Positions 45,861 to 55,050 of a stretch of DNA of 64,000 nt are shown here, piece by piece (positions within the stretch are counted from its first letter, which is position 1; every line of letters begins with the position of its first letter). A program made the translations under genes and the position numbers. The stretch is taken from the NCBI RefSeq assembly GCF_000308695.1, contig NZ_BAGG01000057.1:1-64000 (forward strand), read 5' to 3'. Source of the DNA: Nocardia takedensis NBRC 100417. GTDB taxonomy: Bacteria > Actinomycetota > Actinomycetes > Mycobacteriales > Mycobacteriaceae. The notes below the pieces were generated by a model. That model saw nothing but the letters and a program-made list of their open reading frames with translations, was not told where the DNA came from and did no database searches.

Positions 45861-45920
45861 TTGACACCGACCGTACAACGCCGGCCGGGGTCGCACGGCC
45901 GCGCATGGTCCTTCCCGGCG

Positions 45921-45935
45921 GTGACGTTCGGCCCT
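45921..45935 (+). promoter_or_regulatory. DosR-like box 2
   Basis: GTGACGTTCGGCCCT differs from a typical DosR site (GGGACTTTCGGCCCT) at two positions. It is about 75 bases before the desaturase start, in the devR-desaturase intergenic region. Confidence 0.45.
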
Positions 45936-46009
45936 GATCGCAGCGCCGCCGCGGCTGATGGCATGGGTGCGCACATCTCCCTCGACACCCGCACAGGCAG
46001 GAGCACCCC

Positions 46010-46969
46010 TTGGCACGCGATCTGACGCAGCGCGAGATCCTCGGCGAGTTGGAAGCCGTCGCCGCGACGTGCGTGAACCGGCACCTGGCGATGGCCAAGG
46101 ACTGGCATCCCCACGACTACGTGCCCTGGGACGACGGCCGCAACTTCGCCGCCCTCGGCGGCCGGGACTGGGACCCGGAGCAGTCCCGGCTCAGCCCGGT
46201 CGCCAAGGCCGCCATGGTGACCAACCTGCTCACCGAGGACAACCTGCCCTCCTACCACCGGGAGATCGCCGAGAACTTCTCCCGCGACGGCGCGTGGGGG
46301 ACCTGGGTGGGCCGCTGGACGGCCGAGGAGGCCCGGCACAGCATCGTCCTGCGCGACTACTTGGTGGTCACCCGCGGCGTCGACCCGGTCGCGCTCGAGC
46401 AGGCCCGGATGACGCATATGACCAGCGGGTTCTCCTCGGGGGCGAGCGGGGCCCAGATCGCCGACGGCGCGGCGTTCCTGTGTTCGGTGGCCTACGTGTC
46501 CTTCCAGGAACTGGCCACCCGCGTCACCCACCGCAACACCAGCAGGGTGTGCGCGGACCCGATCGCCGACCGCATGCTGCAACGCATCGCCGCCGACGAG
46601 AACCTGCACATGATCTTCTATCGGACCGTGTGCGGCGCGGCCCTGGACCTGGTCCCCGATCAAGCCGTCGAGGCCATCGACACCATCGTTCGGAACTTCC
46701 AGATGCCGGGGGCGGGCATGCCCGAATTCCGGCGCAACGGCGTGCTGATGGCCAAACACGGCGTCTACGATCTGCGCCAGCACCTCGAGGACGTGCTGCA
46801 ACCGGTGCTGCGACAGTGGAATCTGTTCGAGCGCACCGACTTCGGGCCGCGCGGCGAACAGGTCAGGGAACGGCTGGCCGCCTTCCTCGACGATCTGGCG
46901 ACGGTGCGCGTCCCGCGCTTCGAGGAGCAACGCGACCGCGCGCTGGCCAGGGAGCGCGCGCGGGTCTAA
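46010..46969 (+). CDS. Acyl-ACP desaturase (DesA family, soluble diiron)
   Basis: 319 aa from TTG at 46010, chosen because GCAGGAG ends about eight bases upstream. It introduces a double bond into acyl-ACP using O2 and ferredoxin. The diiron ligand motifs are RWTAEEARHSI and IAADENLHMIF, with an earlier Glu in LLTEDNLPSYH. Length and motifs fit mycobacterial DesA1/DesA2-type proteins involved in mycolate precursors. It is divergent from devR, with DosR-like boxes between them, and overlaps the end of the convergent tetR gene by four bases. Confidence 0.85.
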   Translation: MARDLTQREILGELEAVAATCVNRHLAMAKDWHPHDYVPWDDGRNFAALGGRDWDPEQSRLSPVAKAAMVTNLLTEDNLPSYHREIAENFSRDGAWGTWVGRWTAEEARHSIVLRDYLVVTRGVDPVALEQARMTHMTSGFSSGASGAQIADGAAFLCSVAYVSFQELATRVTHRNTSRVCADPIADRMLQRIAADENLHMIFYRTVCGAALDLVPDQAVEAIDTIVRNFQMPGAGMPEFRRNGVLMAKHGVYDLRQHLEDVLQPVLRQWNLFERTDFGPRGEQVRERLAAFLDDLATVRVPRFEEQRDRALARERARV

Positions 46970-47574
46970 CCGGTGCGCGGTGCGCCGAGCAGGACCGCGA
47001 GCACCTGCCGGAGACGGTCGACATCGCCGTGGATGCCCGCCGCCCGGTCGTTGTAGAGGAACGCCTCGCCCAGGCGGACCAGCGCGTAGGCCAGCAGCGC
47101 GGGTTCCAGCGGCGGGTCGTAGCCGTCCTCGCGGCGCACCCGCTCGATCAGGTCCACCACCGCCGCGACGATATGCGGTTGCACCGGTCCGTCGCCCGCG
47201 GTGATGACCCGCAGGCCGGACAGCGGTTCGTGTTCGAAGTAGCGGCGGAACGGTTCGTTGTCCGATTCCCAGCGGGCCACCCGGTCGAAGACCTCGAGCA
47301 CGCGGGCCGCGCCGCGGGTGCGGCAGCGGGCGTCGGCGCGGTCGAGCATGCGCCGGTGTTCGGCGACCAGCATCGCGCCGAGCAGTCCGTCCCGCGAGCC
47401 GAACCACCGGTAGATCGAGGCGCGGCTGAGGCCGAGTTCGGCGGCGATCGCCTGCACGTCGACGCGTTCGCCCGCGAGGAAGGCGCGGCGGGTGAGATCG
47501 AGCACCTGTTCCTTGGTCGCGGAGGCCGGTCGTCCCGGGGATCGGGTCGGGGTCTGCCGCGTGGAGATGCTCAT
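46966..47574 (-). CDS. TetR family repressor, QsdR-like C-terminal domain
   Basis: 202 aa. The N-terminal HTH (VDVQAIAAELGLSRASIYRWFGSRDGLL, residues about 38-66) is canonical TetR. The C-terminus (YFEHEPLSGLRVIT, then EPALLAYALVRLGEAFLYND) is like the QsdR group. It probably represses itself or a nearby gene; an inverted repeat lies directly upstream. Ligand unknown. Confidence 0.82.
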   Translation of the reverse strand: MSISTRQTPTRSPGRPASATKEQVLDLTRRAFLAGERVDVQAIAAELGLSRASIYRWFGSRDGLLGAMLVAEHRRMLDRADARCRTRGAARVLEVFDRVARWESDNEPFRRYFEHEPLSGLRVITAGDGPVQPHIVAAVVDLIERVRREDGYDPPLEPALLAYALVRLGEAFLYNDRAAGIHGDVDRLRQVLAVLLGAPRTG

Positions 47575-47583
47575 CGCGAAAAT

Positions 47584-47607
47584 GATACACGGCCGGACTC
47601 ATGTATC
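47584..47607. promoter_or_regulatory. Candidate TetR operator
   Basis: The inverted repeat GATACA-N12-TGTATC lies 10 bases upstream of the tetR start codon, in the region shared with the downstream secreted-protein gene. Confidence 0.45.
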
Positions 47608-47785
47608 GAACACGTGAGTCGGCGAGTCGGCGCGATTGACAGCGTAGCGCCGATCCCGACCCACGTCATCCCGCCGTTCCGCCTACCGCGACACCAGACC
47701 CATCGGTCGGATATCCGCTCCGCGCGGGTCTCCGCTCGATACGATCGTCGTCCGGGACGATCCCTGCGACGTGAACGAGGGCCGG

Positions 47786-48208
47786 ATGACAGGTCAGCGC
47801 GCCAACCGAACATCGCGTCCCCGCCGCGGCGCGGCCGTCGCCTGCTGTACGGCGAGCTTCGCGGTCGCCGCCCTGCTGTACCCCGCGCCCGTCGCCGCCA
47901 CGGCCACCAGGATTGGCATCTACCCCGACATCAACTACGGGCCGCTCACCAACTACGGCACCGGATGCGCCTACACCGTCGAAGCGCGGCTCACCTCCGC
48001 CGTCGGCCCCGTCTCCTTCTACGACAACGGCGTCCTGTTCACCACCGTCCCGCCCACCGGCGGCGTCGCCATCGTCGCTTGGAGCCCCGCCTACCGCGGC
48101 CCGCACACCCTCGCCGCGAGCCAGTCCCCCGAGGACGGCACCCTCGCCACGGTCACCGTCGAAGTCGGCGTCGGCCTGCCCATCGGCACCTCCTGCCTGG
48201 TCCTCTGA
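47786..48208 (+). CDS. Small secreted protein, Ig-like fold possible
   Basis: 140 aa from ATG 47786 (an in-frame GTG at 47771 is the alternative). It has an N-terminal Arg-rich segment, a hydrophobic core (AVACCTASFAVAALL) and likely signal peptidase cleavage after VAA. The mature part, about 100 residues with strands such as VSFYDNGVLFTTVPP and LATVTVEVGV, resembles bacterial Ig-like repeats that describe a value added to a 'FxDNG' motif. It is exported; function unknown. Confidence 0.65.
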   Translation: MTGQRANRTSRPRRGAAVACCTASFAVAALLYPAPVAATATRIGIYPDINYGPLTNYGTGCAYTVEARLTSAVGPVSFYDNGVLFTTVPPTGGVAIVAWSPAYRGPHTLAASQSPEDGTLATVTVEVGVGLPIGTSCLVL

Positions 48209-48224
48209 ACGCTGGCCCGCGCGG

Positions 48225-49367
48225 TCAGGCTGGTGGCGGGGTGATGGCGCGGGGGAGGAGTTCGAAGACGAATTCGGAGTCGCCGATGCGCACGACCACG
48301 CCGTGGGACAGGGCCATGCTGTCGATGACGCGGTGGCCGTCGACGAAGACGCCGTTGGAGGACAGCAGGTCCTTGATGACGTAGGCCAGGCCGGTGTCCA
48401 CGACCACCGCGTGGTGGCGGCTGACGCGGCCGTCCTCGATGGTGATGTCGTTGTCGCGCAGGCGGCCGATCCGGGTGAAGCGGCCGCGCACCGGGTAGCG
48501 GTGGCCGTTCTCGTCGCGCAGCGCGGCGAGCAGATCGCCCGCGTGCTGGTCGACGATGGTGGTCATCCTGGTCGCCGACGCCGCGCCCGCGACATCGGCG
48601 GTCAACGGTTCCTGACGCAGGATGCGGGCCTCGAGGTCGCGGATCGGCGGACCGGGATCGATACCGAGTTCGTCGGCGAGCGTGGTGCGCAACCGCCGGA
48701 CCGCGTCCAAGGCGTCGGACTGGCGGCCGTCGACGTAGAGGGCGGTGATCAACTGCTGCCACAACGGTTCCCGCAGCGGATGCTCGGTCACCAGGTGCGA
48801 CAGTTCCGAGACCACCGCGGCGGCCCGACCCTGGGCGATATCCGCCTCCGCGCGGGCCTCCACGACGGTCATGCGGTCGTCGTCCAGGACCGTCGCGTAG
48901 GCGTCGGCGAAGGCCAGTCCGCGCAGATCCGCGAGCACCGGACCGCGCCACTGGTCCAACGCGAGGGTCAGCAATTCGCTCGCCACCCGGAACCGGCCCG
49001 CCGCCAACGCCCGCATCCCGGCCTCCTTGCCGCCGGCGAAGCGCCGCACGTCACTGCCGTTCTCCGCCACCGTCACCCGGTAGCCCGCCCCGACCTGGGC
49101 GAGTACCCCGCGCGCGTCCAGACCGGCCTCGCGCAGCGGCTTGCGCAGATTGGACACGATGGTGTGCAGGCTGACCCGCACGTCCGGCGGCGGGTTGTCC
49201 TCCCACACCGCCTGCGCCAACGATTCGACCGACACGGGCCGATCGGCGTTGATCACCAAGCAGGCCAGCACCGCCCGCTGTTTCGGACCGCCCAGCGGTT
49301 GCGCCGAACCGTCCACGGTCAGTTCCACCGGCCCGAGCACCCCGAACCGCGCCCGCTCCTCAGCCAT
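48225..49367 (-). CDS. embR: EmbR-like transcriptional regulator (wHTH-BTAD-FHA)
   Basis: 380 aa from ATG 49367. OmpR-type winged helix (about 1-100, with VSLHTIVSNLRKPL), a BTAD helical domain (about 105-255) and an FHA domain at the C-terminus (RIGRLRDNDITIEDGRVSRH and SSNGVFVDG). The order and length match EmbR of M. tuberculosis (388 aa), whose FHA domain binds phosphothreonine from Ser/Thr kinases. The embCAB targets are not in this window, so this may be a paralogue. The gene symbol is given for the family. Confidence 0.78.
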   Translation of the reverse strand: MAEERARFGVLGPVELTVDGSAQPLGGPKQRAVLACLVINADRPVSVESLAQAVWEDNPPPDVRVSLHTIVSNLRKPLREAGLDARGVLAQVGAGYRVTVAENGSDVRRFAGGKEAGMRALAAGRFRVASELLTLALDQWRGPVLADLRGLAFADAYATVLDDDRMTVVEARAEADIAQGRAAAVVSELSHLVTEHPLREPLWQQLITALYVDGRQSDALDAVRRLRTTLADELGIDPGPPIRDLEARILRQEPLTADVAGAASATRMTTIVDQHAGDLLAALRDENGHRYPVRGRFTRIGRLRDNDITIEDGRVSRHHAVVVDTGLAYVIKDLLSSNGVFVDGHRVIDSMALSHGVVVRIGDSEFVFELLPRAITPPPA

Positions 49368-49558
49368 GCGGGACCACCGCGCCCGGCCGGTACCGGATCG
49401 GTGCGCGCTGCCGAATTCCAGCCATGCCGAACTCCTCACGACGCGGTCCGCATGTCGCCCCCGACGCCCCGAACCCGGCGGACCCGCGGCGCATCGATCG
49501 TATACGGGCCGCCGCCCGGACGCGTCGCGGTCGCCGCCCCCGACCGCGACGCGCGGGC

Positions 49559-52324
49559 TCACACGCCGATCGTCACCGGCAGCAGGGCGGCGAGCGCGTC
49601 GGCGGCGGCGGGCCGTGCCTCGACCAGTGCGGCGACCGCACCGCCCGGGACCGCGGAGGGTTCGCGCCGGCCGCCCTCGAGGCCGAGCAGCGCGGCGTAG
49701 GCGTCGGCGCCGACCGGATGGGCGGCCAGCAGGTCGGCCACCGGACCGCCCGGGGTCGCGGCCGCGGCGGGCGGTGCGCCCGCGGGCGCGGTGCGCTCCC
49801 AGGGCGGGACGAACGCTGCCATGCCCGCCAGGTCGGACGGGAAGGTACGCCCGGCTTCGCGGACCAGCGACGGGATCAGCTCGCCCGCCTGCCCCCGCAA
49901 CGTGGTGATCAAGGTGGGCAGCCACGGCAGCAGCACCGGGTCGGGCAGTCGCGCGAACGCCTTCGACAGCAGTTCGACCACGAAGCTCTTGATCACCGGC
50001 ACCGGGTCGATGGCCTGTACGAACCCGCTCAGATACTGCGGGAAGGCGGGGACCACCAGCGGATTGGCGAGCATCTCGTCACAGCGCAGCCGCAATTCGC
50101 CGAGCGTGAGCAGACCCAACTGCATGCGGGTGGCCCACAGCAGCGCCACTTTCGCGGGGGCCTCCGGATGGGATTGGCGCACCGCGAGTTCCAGTTGGGT
50201 GTGGTCGCAGCCCAGCGACAGCGCCAGGTTCTCCATGCCGAACAGGAACCCGAGCATCGCCGCGACCGGCCGCACCCCGGTCTGCTCGTCGGTGAACGCG
50301 GTGGGCAGCAGGGTGCAGTAGTGCGCGTACCCGGCGGTGACGAACCGGCCGCACCACGAAGGCAACCCGGCCTCGGTGGAGCGGAAGTAGTTCAGCAGCG
50401 ACCGTATCCGCCGCAGCACCTCGGGTGCGCCGTCCACCGTGCGCTCGGCGGCCAGCAATTCGACCGCGCGGGCGCCCAGTTCGTCGGCCAGACGCGCCGA
50501 GCCCAGGTAGACCAGCGCGTCCTGCACGCCCGCCAATGCCGTCGCGGCGGTGGCGTCCGGTTCGTTGACCGAGGCGCGCAGGCGCTGCTCGAGCACCTGT
50601 TCGACGGTGACGCCCTCGTATCCCAGTTGCACCAGGTCGCGCTGGTACTTGCCGAGCGCGACGTCCCAGCTCTCCTGGATGGACCGTTCCCCCAGACCGC
50701 GCGAGCCCATCACCGGCCGCACCGCGCCCGCGGGCAGCAGCCTGCGCAACATCCACAGCAGATCCGAGCCCGGCCGCAACGCGGGGTCGGCGTCCAGGTC
50801 GAGCAGGCAGCGTTTGACGGTGCGCCCGCTCGGATCGATGCCCAGCGGGGCGAGTCGGTCGTAGACGTCCTGGGCCAGCGGCGGCAGCGCCGCGTAGCCG
50901 ACCCGGCCCACCCGGTCGCCGCCGAGCAGGATCTCGCACAGCCGCCGCACGTCGCGCCGCCCCGGCACGTGATCCTTCTCGATGCAGGTGACCGCCGCGT
51001 CCTGGAAGTCGTAGGGCGTCGGGCGAGCCCGGTTGCGCATGCCCGCCAACAGGATCGAGGTCTCGTAGACGGCGATGGCGTCAGCGGTGCCGGCCAGGTA
51101 GCCGTTGCGCCGCGCCAAGCGCACGATGTCGACCGACCAGTCCAGCAGTTCGGCCTCGTCCACCGCGTCGAGCCGCGGCGGACTCGACAGGAACCCGGTG
51201 AGCTGATCGGCGACCGTCGGCGTCGGGGCGGCCACGGCCTTCGTCGGCTTCGCGGTCGGCTTCTTCGCCGACAGCGCGAACGGCTTGACCCGCCCGCGCC
51301 GCAGCCCCTTGGTCCAGGTGGCCGCCGCGATCGAGACCGACCCCGCCGCCAGACCGAACTGTTCCTCGATCGCCGAATGACTCGACGGGATCAAGCCGTA
51401 CTGCCATTTCGTGGCCGAGCGCGGGCCGATCTCGAACGGAGCCCGCGAATCCAGGCCGAACTGCTCGACCCGGCCGGCCGCGTGACTCGCGCCGCAGATG
51501 TAGAGGCAGGTCGCCGGATCGGCCCCGGAGGCGGCCAGGTGTTCGCGCATCCGGGTCCACATGTAGCGCTCCCGGTCCTCGTCCACGGTGAGGTCGGTGC
51601 GCCGCAGTCTGCGGAACAGACTGCCGATCAACACCATGACCTGCCGGTAGGTGTCGTAGTCGGCGCCGGCGAGCGGCTGTTCGACGTACTGGTCCCACCA
51701 CTCCGACCAGTGCCGCACCTTGCCGTGGTGCAGCAGATGCTCCTCGAGTTCGGCGAAATGCGGTCGCAGATCACCGATCTCCAGCCCGATCGCGTCACCG
51801 TGCAGGGCGTCCTCGGCCGGGGCGTCGGCGTCCTGCTCGGCCGCGTCGCGCGCCTCGCGCGGCGACCACTGGAACACGTGATCGGTGCTGCGGTCGACCA
51901 GCACCAACTCCACCCCCGGCGTGCTCAACGCGTAGGAGATGGCCTGGTATTCGGCCGACGCCTCGGTGATCGGCGCGATCACCGACAGCGGCGCCCACGC
52001 CGCCGGAAAGCCGTCCGGCTCACCGGCCCACGCCTGCAACGCGACCGGGAGCGTGCAGTTGCGCAACTCCTCCAGGATCGGGCGCATGTCCTCGCACAGT
52101 TCCAGATAGAGCACCTTCGGCTGCTTCTCGTGCAACCTGCGCACCATCGCCAGCCCCGAGGCGGGGGAGTGGTGACAGACCGGGAAGATCTCCAGGCGTT
52201 CGTTCAAGGCCCGATCGACGTCGTCGACGATGCCGGTGAGGATCTCACCGAGCACGCCCGGCCCGGCCGCGAACCGCTGCGCGGCCGTGCTCAACTGCTC
52301 GCGCAGCGGGGCGAAGGCGGTCAC
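49559..52324 (-). CDS. DUF5682-like protein of the MoxR-VWA cassette
   Basis: 921 aa; the GTG start at 52324 overlaps the stop of the ATPase gene by GTGA. The N-terminus (EIFPVCHHSPASGLAMVR, then KVLYLELCEDM) and the YICGASHAAGR segment match a large uncharacterised family found beside MoxR ATPases and VWA proteins. The rest is helical with no recognisable catalytic domain. Soluble; last gene of the operon. Confidence 0.72.
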   Translation of the reverse strand: MTAFAPLREQLSTAAQRFAAGPGVLGEILTGIVDDVDRALNERLEIFPVCHHSPASGLAMVRRLHEKQPKVLYLELCEDMRPILEELRNCTLPVALQAWAGEPDGFPAAWAPLSVIAPITEASAEYQAISYALSTPGVELVLVDRSTDHVFQWSPREARDAAEQDADAPAEDALHGDAIGLEIGDLRPHFAELEEHLLHHGKVRHWSEWWDQYVEQPLAGADYDTYRQVMVLIGSLFRRLRRTDLTVDEDRERYMWTRMREHLAASGADPATCLYICGASHAAGRVEQFGLDSRAPFEIGPRSATKWQYGLIPSSHSAIEEQFGLAAGSVSIAAATWTKGLRRGRVKPFALSAKKPTAKPTKAVAAPTPTVADQLTGFLSSPPRLDAVDEAELLDWSVDIVRLARRNGYLAGTADAIAVYETSILLAGMRNRARPTPYDFQDAAVTCIEKDHVPGRRDVRRLCEILLGGDRVGRVGYAALPPLAQDVYDRLAPLGIDPSGRTVKRCLLDLDADPALRPGSDLLWMLRRLLPAGAVRPVMGSRGLGERSIQESWDVALGKYQRDLVQLGYEGVTVEQVLEQRLRASVNEPDATAATALAGVQDALVYLGSARLADELGARAVELLAAERTVDGAPEVLRRIRSLLNYFRSTEAGLPSWCGRFVTAGYAHYCTLLPTAFTDEQTGVRPVAAMLGFLFGMENLALSLGCDHTQLELAVRQSHPEAPAKVALLWATRMQLGLLTLGELRLRCDEMLANPLVVPAFPQYLSGFVQAIDPVPVIKSFVVELLSKAFARLPDPVLLPWLPTLITTLRGQAGELIPSLVREAGRTFPSDLAGMAAFVPPWERTAPAGAPPAAAATPGGPVADLLAAHPVGADAYAALLGLEGGRREPSAVPGGAVAALVEARPAAADALAALLPVTIGV

Positions 52325-53436
52325 GAAAGCCTCGCCAGGGCATCGCGGCCGCCCTCGAGGAACGGCTCCCACTCCCCGCCCGCCTGCTTGCTGCGCGGCT
52401 CGACCACCCCGTGCCAGAACTTGTTCAGGATCGCCAGATCCTCCGGCGCGCGCCGCGCCAGCGACCCCACCAGCGAACCGGCCAGCGTCTCCGCGCGCAG
52501 CGTGGCGTCGCCGAAGAACCGCGAATGCAGGATCGCGTCCTCGAGCACGCCGATCTGCTCGGCCGTGGACAGCGCCGATTCCAGCTTCTCGTCGTCGCTG
52601 CCCGCGGCGGCCGCCGCCGAACGCAGATCGGCGAAGCTCTCCAGCAGGATGTCGAGCAGCGTCGGCGGCAGTTCCAGATCGATCCGGTGCCTGCGCAGCA
52701 GTTCGGTGGTGCGGAAGCGCACGATCTCGGCCTCGCTGCGCTTGTTGGTGACGACCGGGATGCGCACGAAGTTGAAACGGCGCTTCAACGCCGAGGACAG
52801 ATCGTTGACGCCGCGGTCACGGCTGTTGGCGGTGGCGATGATCGAGAAGCCCGGTTTCGCGAACACCACGTTGTCGGCGTCGAGTTCGGGGATCGAGACG
52901 TACTTCTCGGACAGGATGGAGATCAGCGCGTCCTGCACGTCGCTGGTCGAGCGGGTCAACTCCTCGAACCGGCCGATGACGCCCTGTTCCATCGCGGTCA
53001 TGATCGGGGAGGGGATCATCGACTCGCGCGACTGTCCCTTGGCGATGACCATCGAGATGTTCCACGAGTACTTGATGTGGTCCTCGGTGGTGCCCGCGGT
53101 GCCCTGCACCACCAGGGTGGAGTTGCGCGAGATCGCCGCCGAGAGCAGTTCGGCCAACCAACTCTTGCCGGTGCCGGGATCGCCGATCAGCAGCAGGCCG
53201 CGGTCCGAGGCCAGCGTGACGATCGCGCGTTCGACGAAACTGCGGTCGCCGAACCACTTCTGGTCGACGGTGCGATCCAGGCCGTCGGCGCGTTCGGACC
53301 CGAGGATGAACAGGCGCACCATCTTCGGGCTCAGCCGCCACGCGAACGGCTTGGGGCCGTCGTCGATGGATTCCAGCCAGTCCAGTTCCTCGGCGTATTT
53401 GGTTTCGGCGGGGGCGCGCAGCGTGGTTTCGGTCAT
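52321..53436 (-). CDS. MoxR-type AAA+ ATPase
   Basis: 371 aa. Walker A GDPGTGKSWL (about 85-94), a Walker B-like GRFEELTRS segment (about 155-163), sensor I region SIIATANSRDRG (about 198-209) and an arginine-rich ALKRRFNF. MoxR ATPases act as chaperones that load cofactors or remodel partner complexes, usually with a VWA protein. It is encoded between the VWA gene (12 bases apart) and the DUF5682-like gene (overlapping). Confidence 0.85.
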   Translation of the reverse strand: MTETTLRAPAETKYAEELDWLESIDDGPKPFAWRLSPKMVRLFILGSERADGLDRTVDQKWFGDRSFVERAIVTLASDRGLLLIGDPGTGKSWLAELLSAAISRNSTLVVQGTAGTTEDHIKYSWNISMVIAKGQSRESMIPSPIMTAMEQGVIGRFEELTRSTSDVQDALISILSEKYVSIPELDADNVVFAKPGFSIIATANSRDRGVNDLSSALKRRFNFVRIPVVTNKRSEAEIVRFRTTELLRRHRIDLELPPTLLDILLESFADLRSAAAAAGSDDEKLESALSTAEQIGVLEDAILHSRFFGDATLRAETLAGSLVGSLARRAPEDLAILNKFWHGVVEPRSKQAGGEWEPFLEGGRDALARLS

Positions 53437-53448
53437 GATCGGCGTCTC

Positions 53449-55050
53449 CTAGTCGAGGAAGTTCTTGAGTTCGTGGACGAGTTTCTGGATGCGGCCCGAC
53501 AGCACGGGAGTGCCCATGGTCTTGAACCGTTCGCGGAACCAGGGGTTGACGCTCTGATGGCCGGAACTGTTCACCGAGCCGACGGGAATGAACTTCACCC
53601 CGTTGCGGTGCAATGCCTGCATGCTCTCGAACAGGGGTTGGCACTCCCATTCGTAGAAGTCCGAGATCCACACGACCACGGTGTTGTTCGGGTCGGTGAC
53701 CTTCGGCTGGGTCAGCGCCATGGCCACCCGGCCGTTGGTGCCGCCGCCGAGTTGGGTGCGCAGCAGCACCTCGAACGGGTCGTGCACCCACGGGGTCAGG
53801 TCGAGGGCGTCGGTGTCGTAGGCGACCAGGTGCACGTCGACCTTCGGCAGCCCGGCGAAGATCGAGGCCAGGATGGTGCAGTTGACCATCGCGTCGACCA
53901 TCGACCCGGACTGGTCGACCACCACGATCATCTTCGCGGGCACCGTGCGGGTGGCGGTCTGCCGGTAGAACAACCGGTCCACGTAGAGGCGTTCGTCCTC
54001 GGGATTCCAGTTGGTCAGGTTCTTCCAGATCGTGCGGTCCACGTCCAGATTGCGCAGGATGCGCTTGGGCGGCACCGAACGGTCGATCGTGCCCGCGCTC
54101 GCCTGGCGCACCTGGGTGCGCAGCACCTCGGCCACCTGGTCGACGAACCGGCGGATCAGCGCCTTGGCGTTGGCCAGCGCCACACCGGACAGATTCGACT
54201 TGTCGCGCAGCAACTGTTCGATCAGCGACATGCTCGGGGTGAGCGCGCTCGCCAAGCGCGGATCGGCCAGCACCTCGCGCAACCGCATCCGCGCGACCAA
54301 CTCGCCCTCGAGATCGGCCAGCGCGGCGCGCAGGTCGTCGTCACCGAGCAGACCGCGCATCCGGGCGGCGTCACTCTGCCAGTTCGCCAACTGGGTCGCG
54401 CTGACGTCGCCCGATCCGGTCGCGAACACGTTGAGCAGCAGCTTCGTGAACAGCGCCGCGTTGCGGACCTCCTCCGCGCCTACGCCCGCGTCGAAATCGG
54501 CCGCGCCTACGCCCGCGTCGAAATCGGCCGCGCCGAGGCCCGCGTCGAAATGGGCCGCGTCGGGATCGGCCGTGTCGGGATCGGCCGTGTCGGGATCGCC
54601 CGTGTCGGGATCGGCCGCGTCGGGATCGGCCGCGTCGAAAACGGCTGCGTCGGAGTCGGACTCGGCCGTGAGCGCCGTGTGGGGCCCGGCCAGGTCGCCC
54701 GTTGCGGCCGGATCGGAGTCGCCGGGATCGGAGTCGCATGGGTCGGACTCGGGCTCAGCGGGATCGAGCGCGGACGCGCCGCCGGGAGCCGACGCCCGCT
54801 CGGCGGCCGCTTCCAGACCGGCGCGCAGCGCACCGAGTTCGTCCTCGAGGTCCGGGAAACGCTGGACGACGGTGTCGACCGAGACGCTCGGATCGAGCAG
54901 GGCCGCGGGCAGTCCGAGATCCTCGACGACGGCCATGCTGCCGGATTCGAGGGCGGCCTGCGGTTCGTTGTCGAAGACGCGGGCCAGCAGCCGCCAGTAC
55001 AGGATCTGCCGACGCGTCTCGTGCGCGTCGGGTTCGTGGGCAGTGGTCAT
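53449..55050 (-). CDS. VWA domain protein with an Asp-Pro repeat insert
   Basis: 533 aa from ATG 55050, overlapping the upstream gene's stop (ATGA). The C-terminal VWA domain (about 365-520) has a complete MIDAS start, VVVDQSGSMV, and the conserved Asp in WISDFYEW. The N-terminal helical part is split by about 60 residues of Ala-Asp-Pro-Asp-Thr and Asp-Ala-Gly repeats (about 135-190). It is the likely partner of the adjacent MoxR ATPase. Confidence 0.83.
   Translation of the reverse strand: MTTAHEPDAHETRRQILYWRLLARVFDNEPQAALESGSMAVVEDLGLPAALLDPSVSVDTVVQRFPDLEDELGALRAGLEAAAERASAPGGASALDPAEPESDPCDSDPGDSDPAATGDLAGPHTALTAESDSDAAVFDAADPDAADPDTGDPDTADPDTADPDAAHFDAGLGAADFDAGVGAADFDAGVGAEEVRNAALFTKLLLNVFATGSGDVSATQLANWQSDAARMRGLLGDDDLRAALADLEGELVARMRLREVLADPRLASALTPSMSLIEQLLRDKSNLSGVALANAKALIRRFVDQVAEVLRTQVRQASAGTIDRSVPPKRILRNLDVDRTIWKNLTNWNPEDERLYVDRLFYRQTATRTVPAKMIVVVDQSGSMVDAMVNCTILASIFAGLPKVDVHLVAYDTDALDLTPWVHDPFEVLLRTQLGGGTNGRVAMALTQPKVTDPNNTVVVWISDFYEWECQPLFESMQALHRNGVKFIPVGSVNSSGHQSVNPWFRERFKTMGTPVLSGRIQKLVHELKNFLD
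54478..54650 (-). repeat. 15-bp and 27-bp tandem repeats inside the VWA gene
   Basis: Consecutive 15-bp units encode Ala-Asp-Pro-Asp-(Thr/Ala); next to them are three 27-bp units encoding Phe-Asp-Ala-Gly-(Val/Leu)-Gly-Ala-Ala-Asp. They stay in frame and form an acidic linker. Such repeats are prone to length change between strains. Confidence 0.8.

Noticed and set aside
49424..53452. Plus-strand frame of about 1,340 codons opposite the MoxR cassette
   Set aside because: It covers two well-supported minus-strand genes in antisense and has the composition of a GC-driven shadow.
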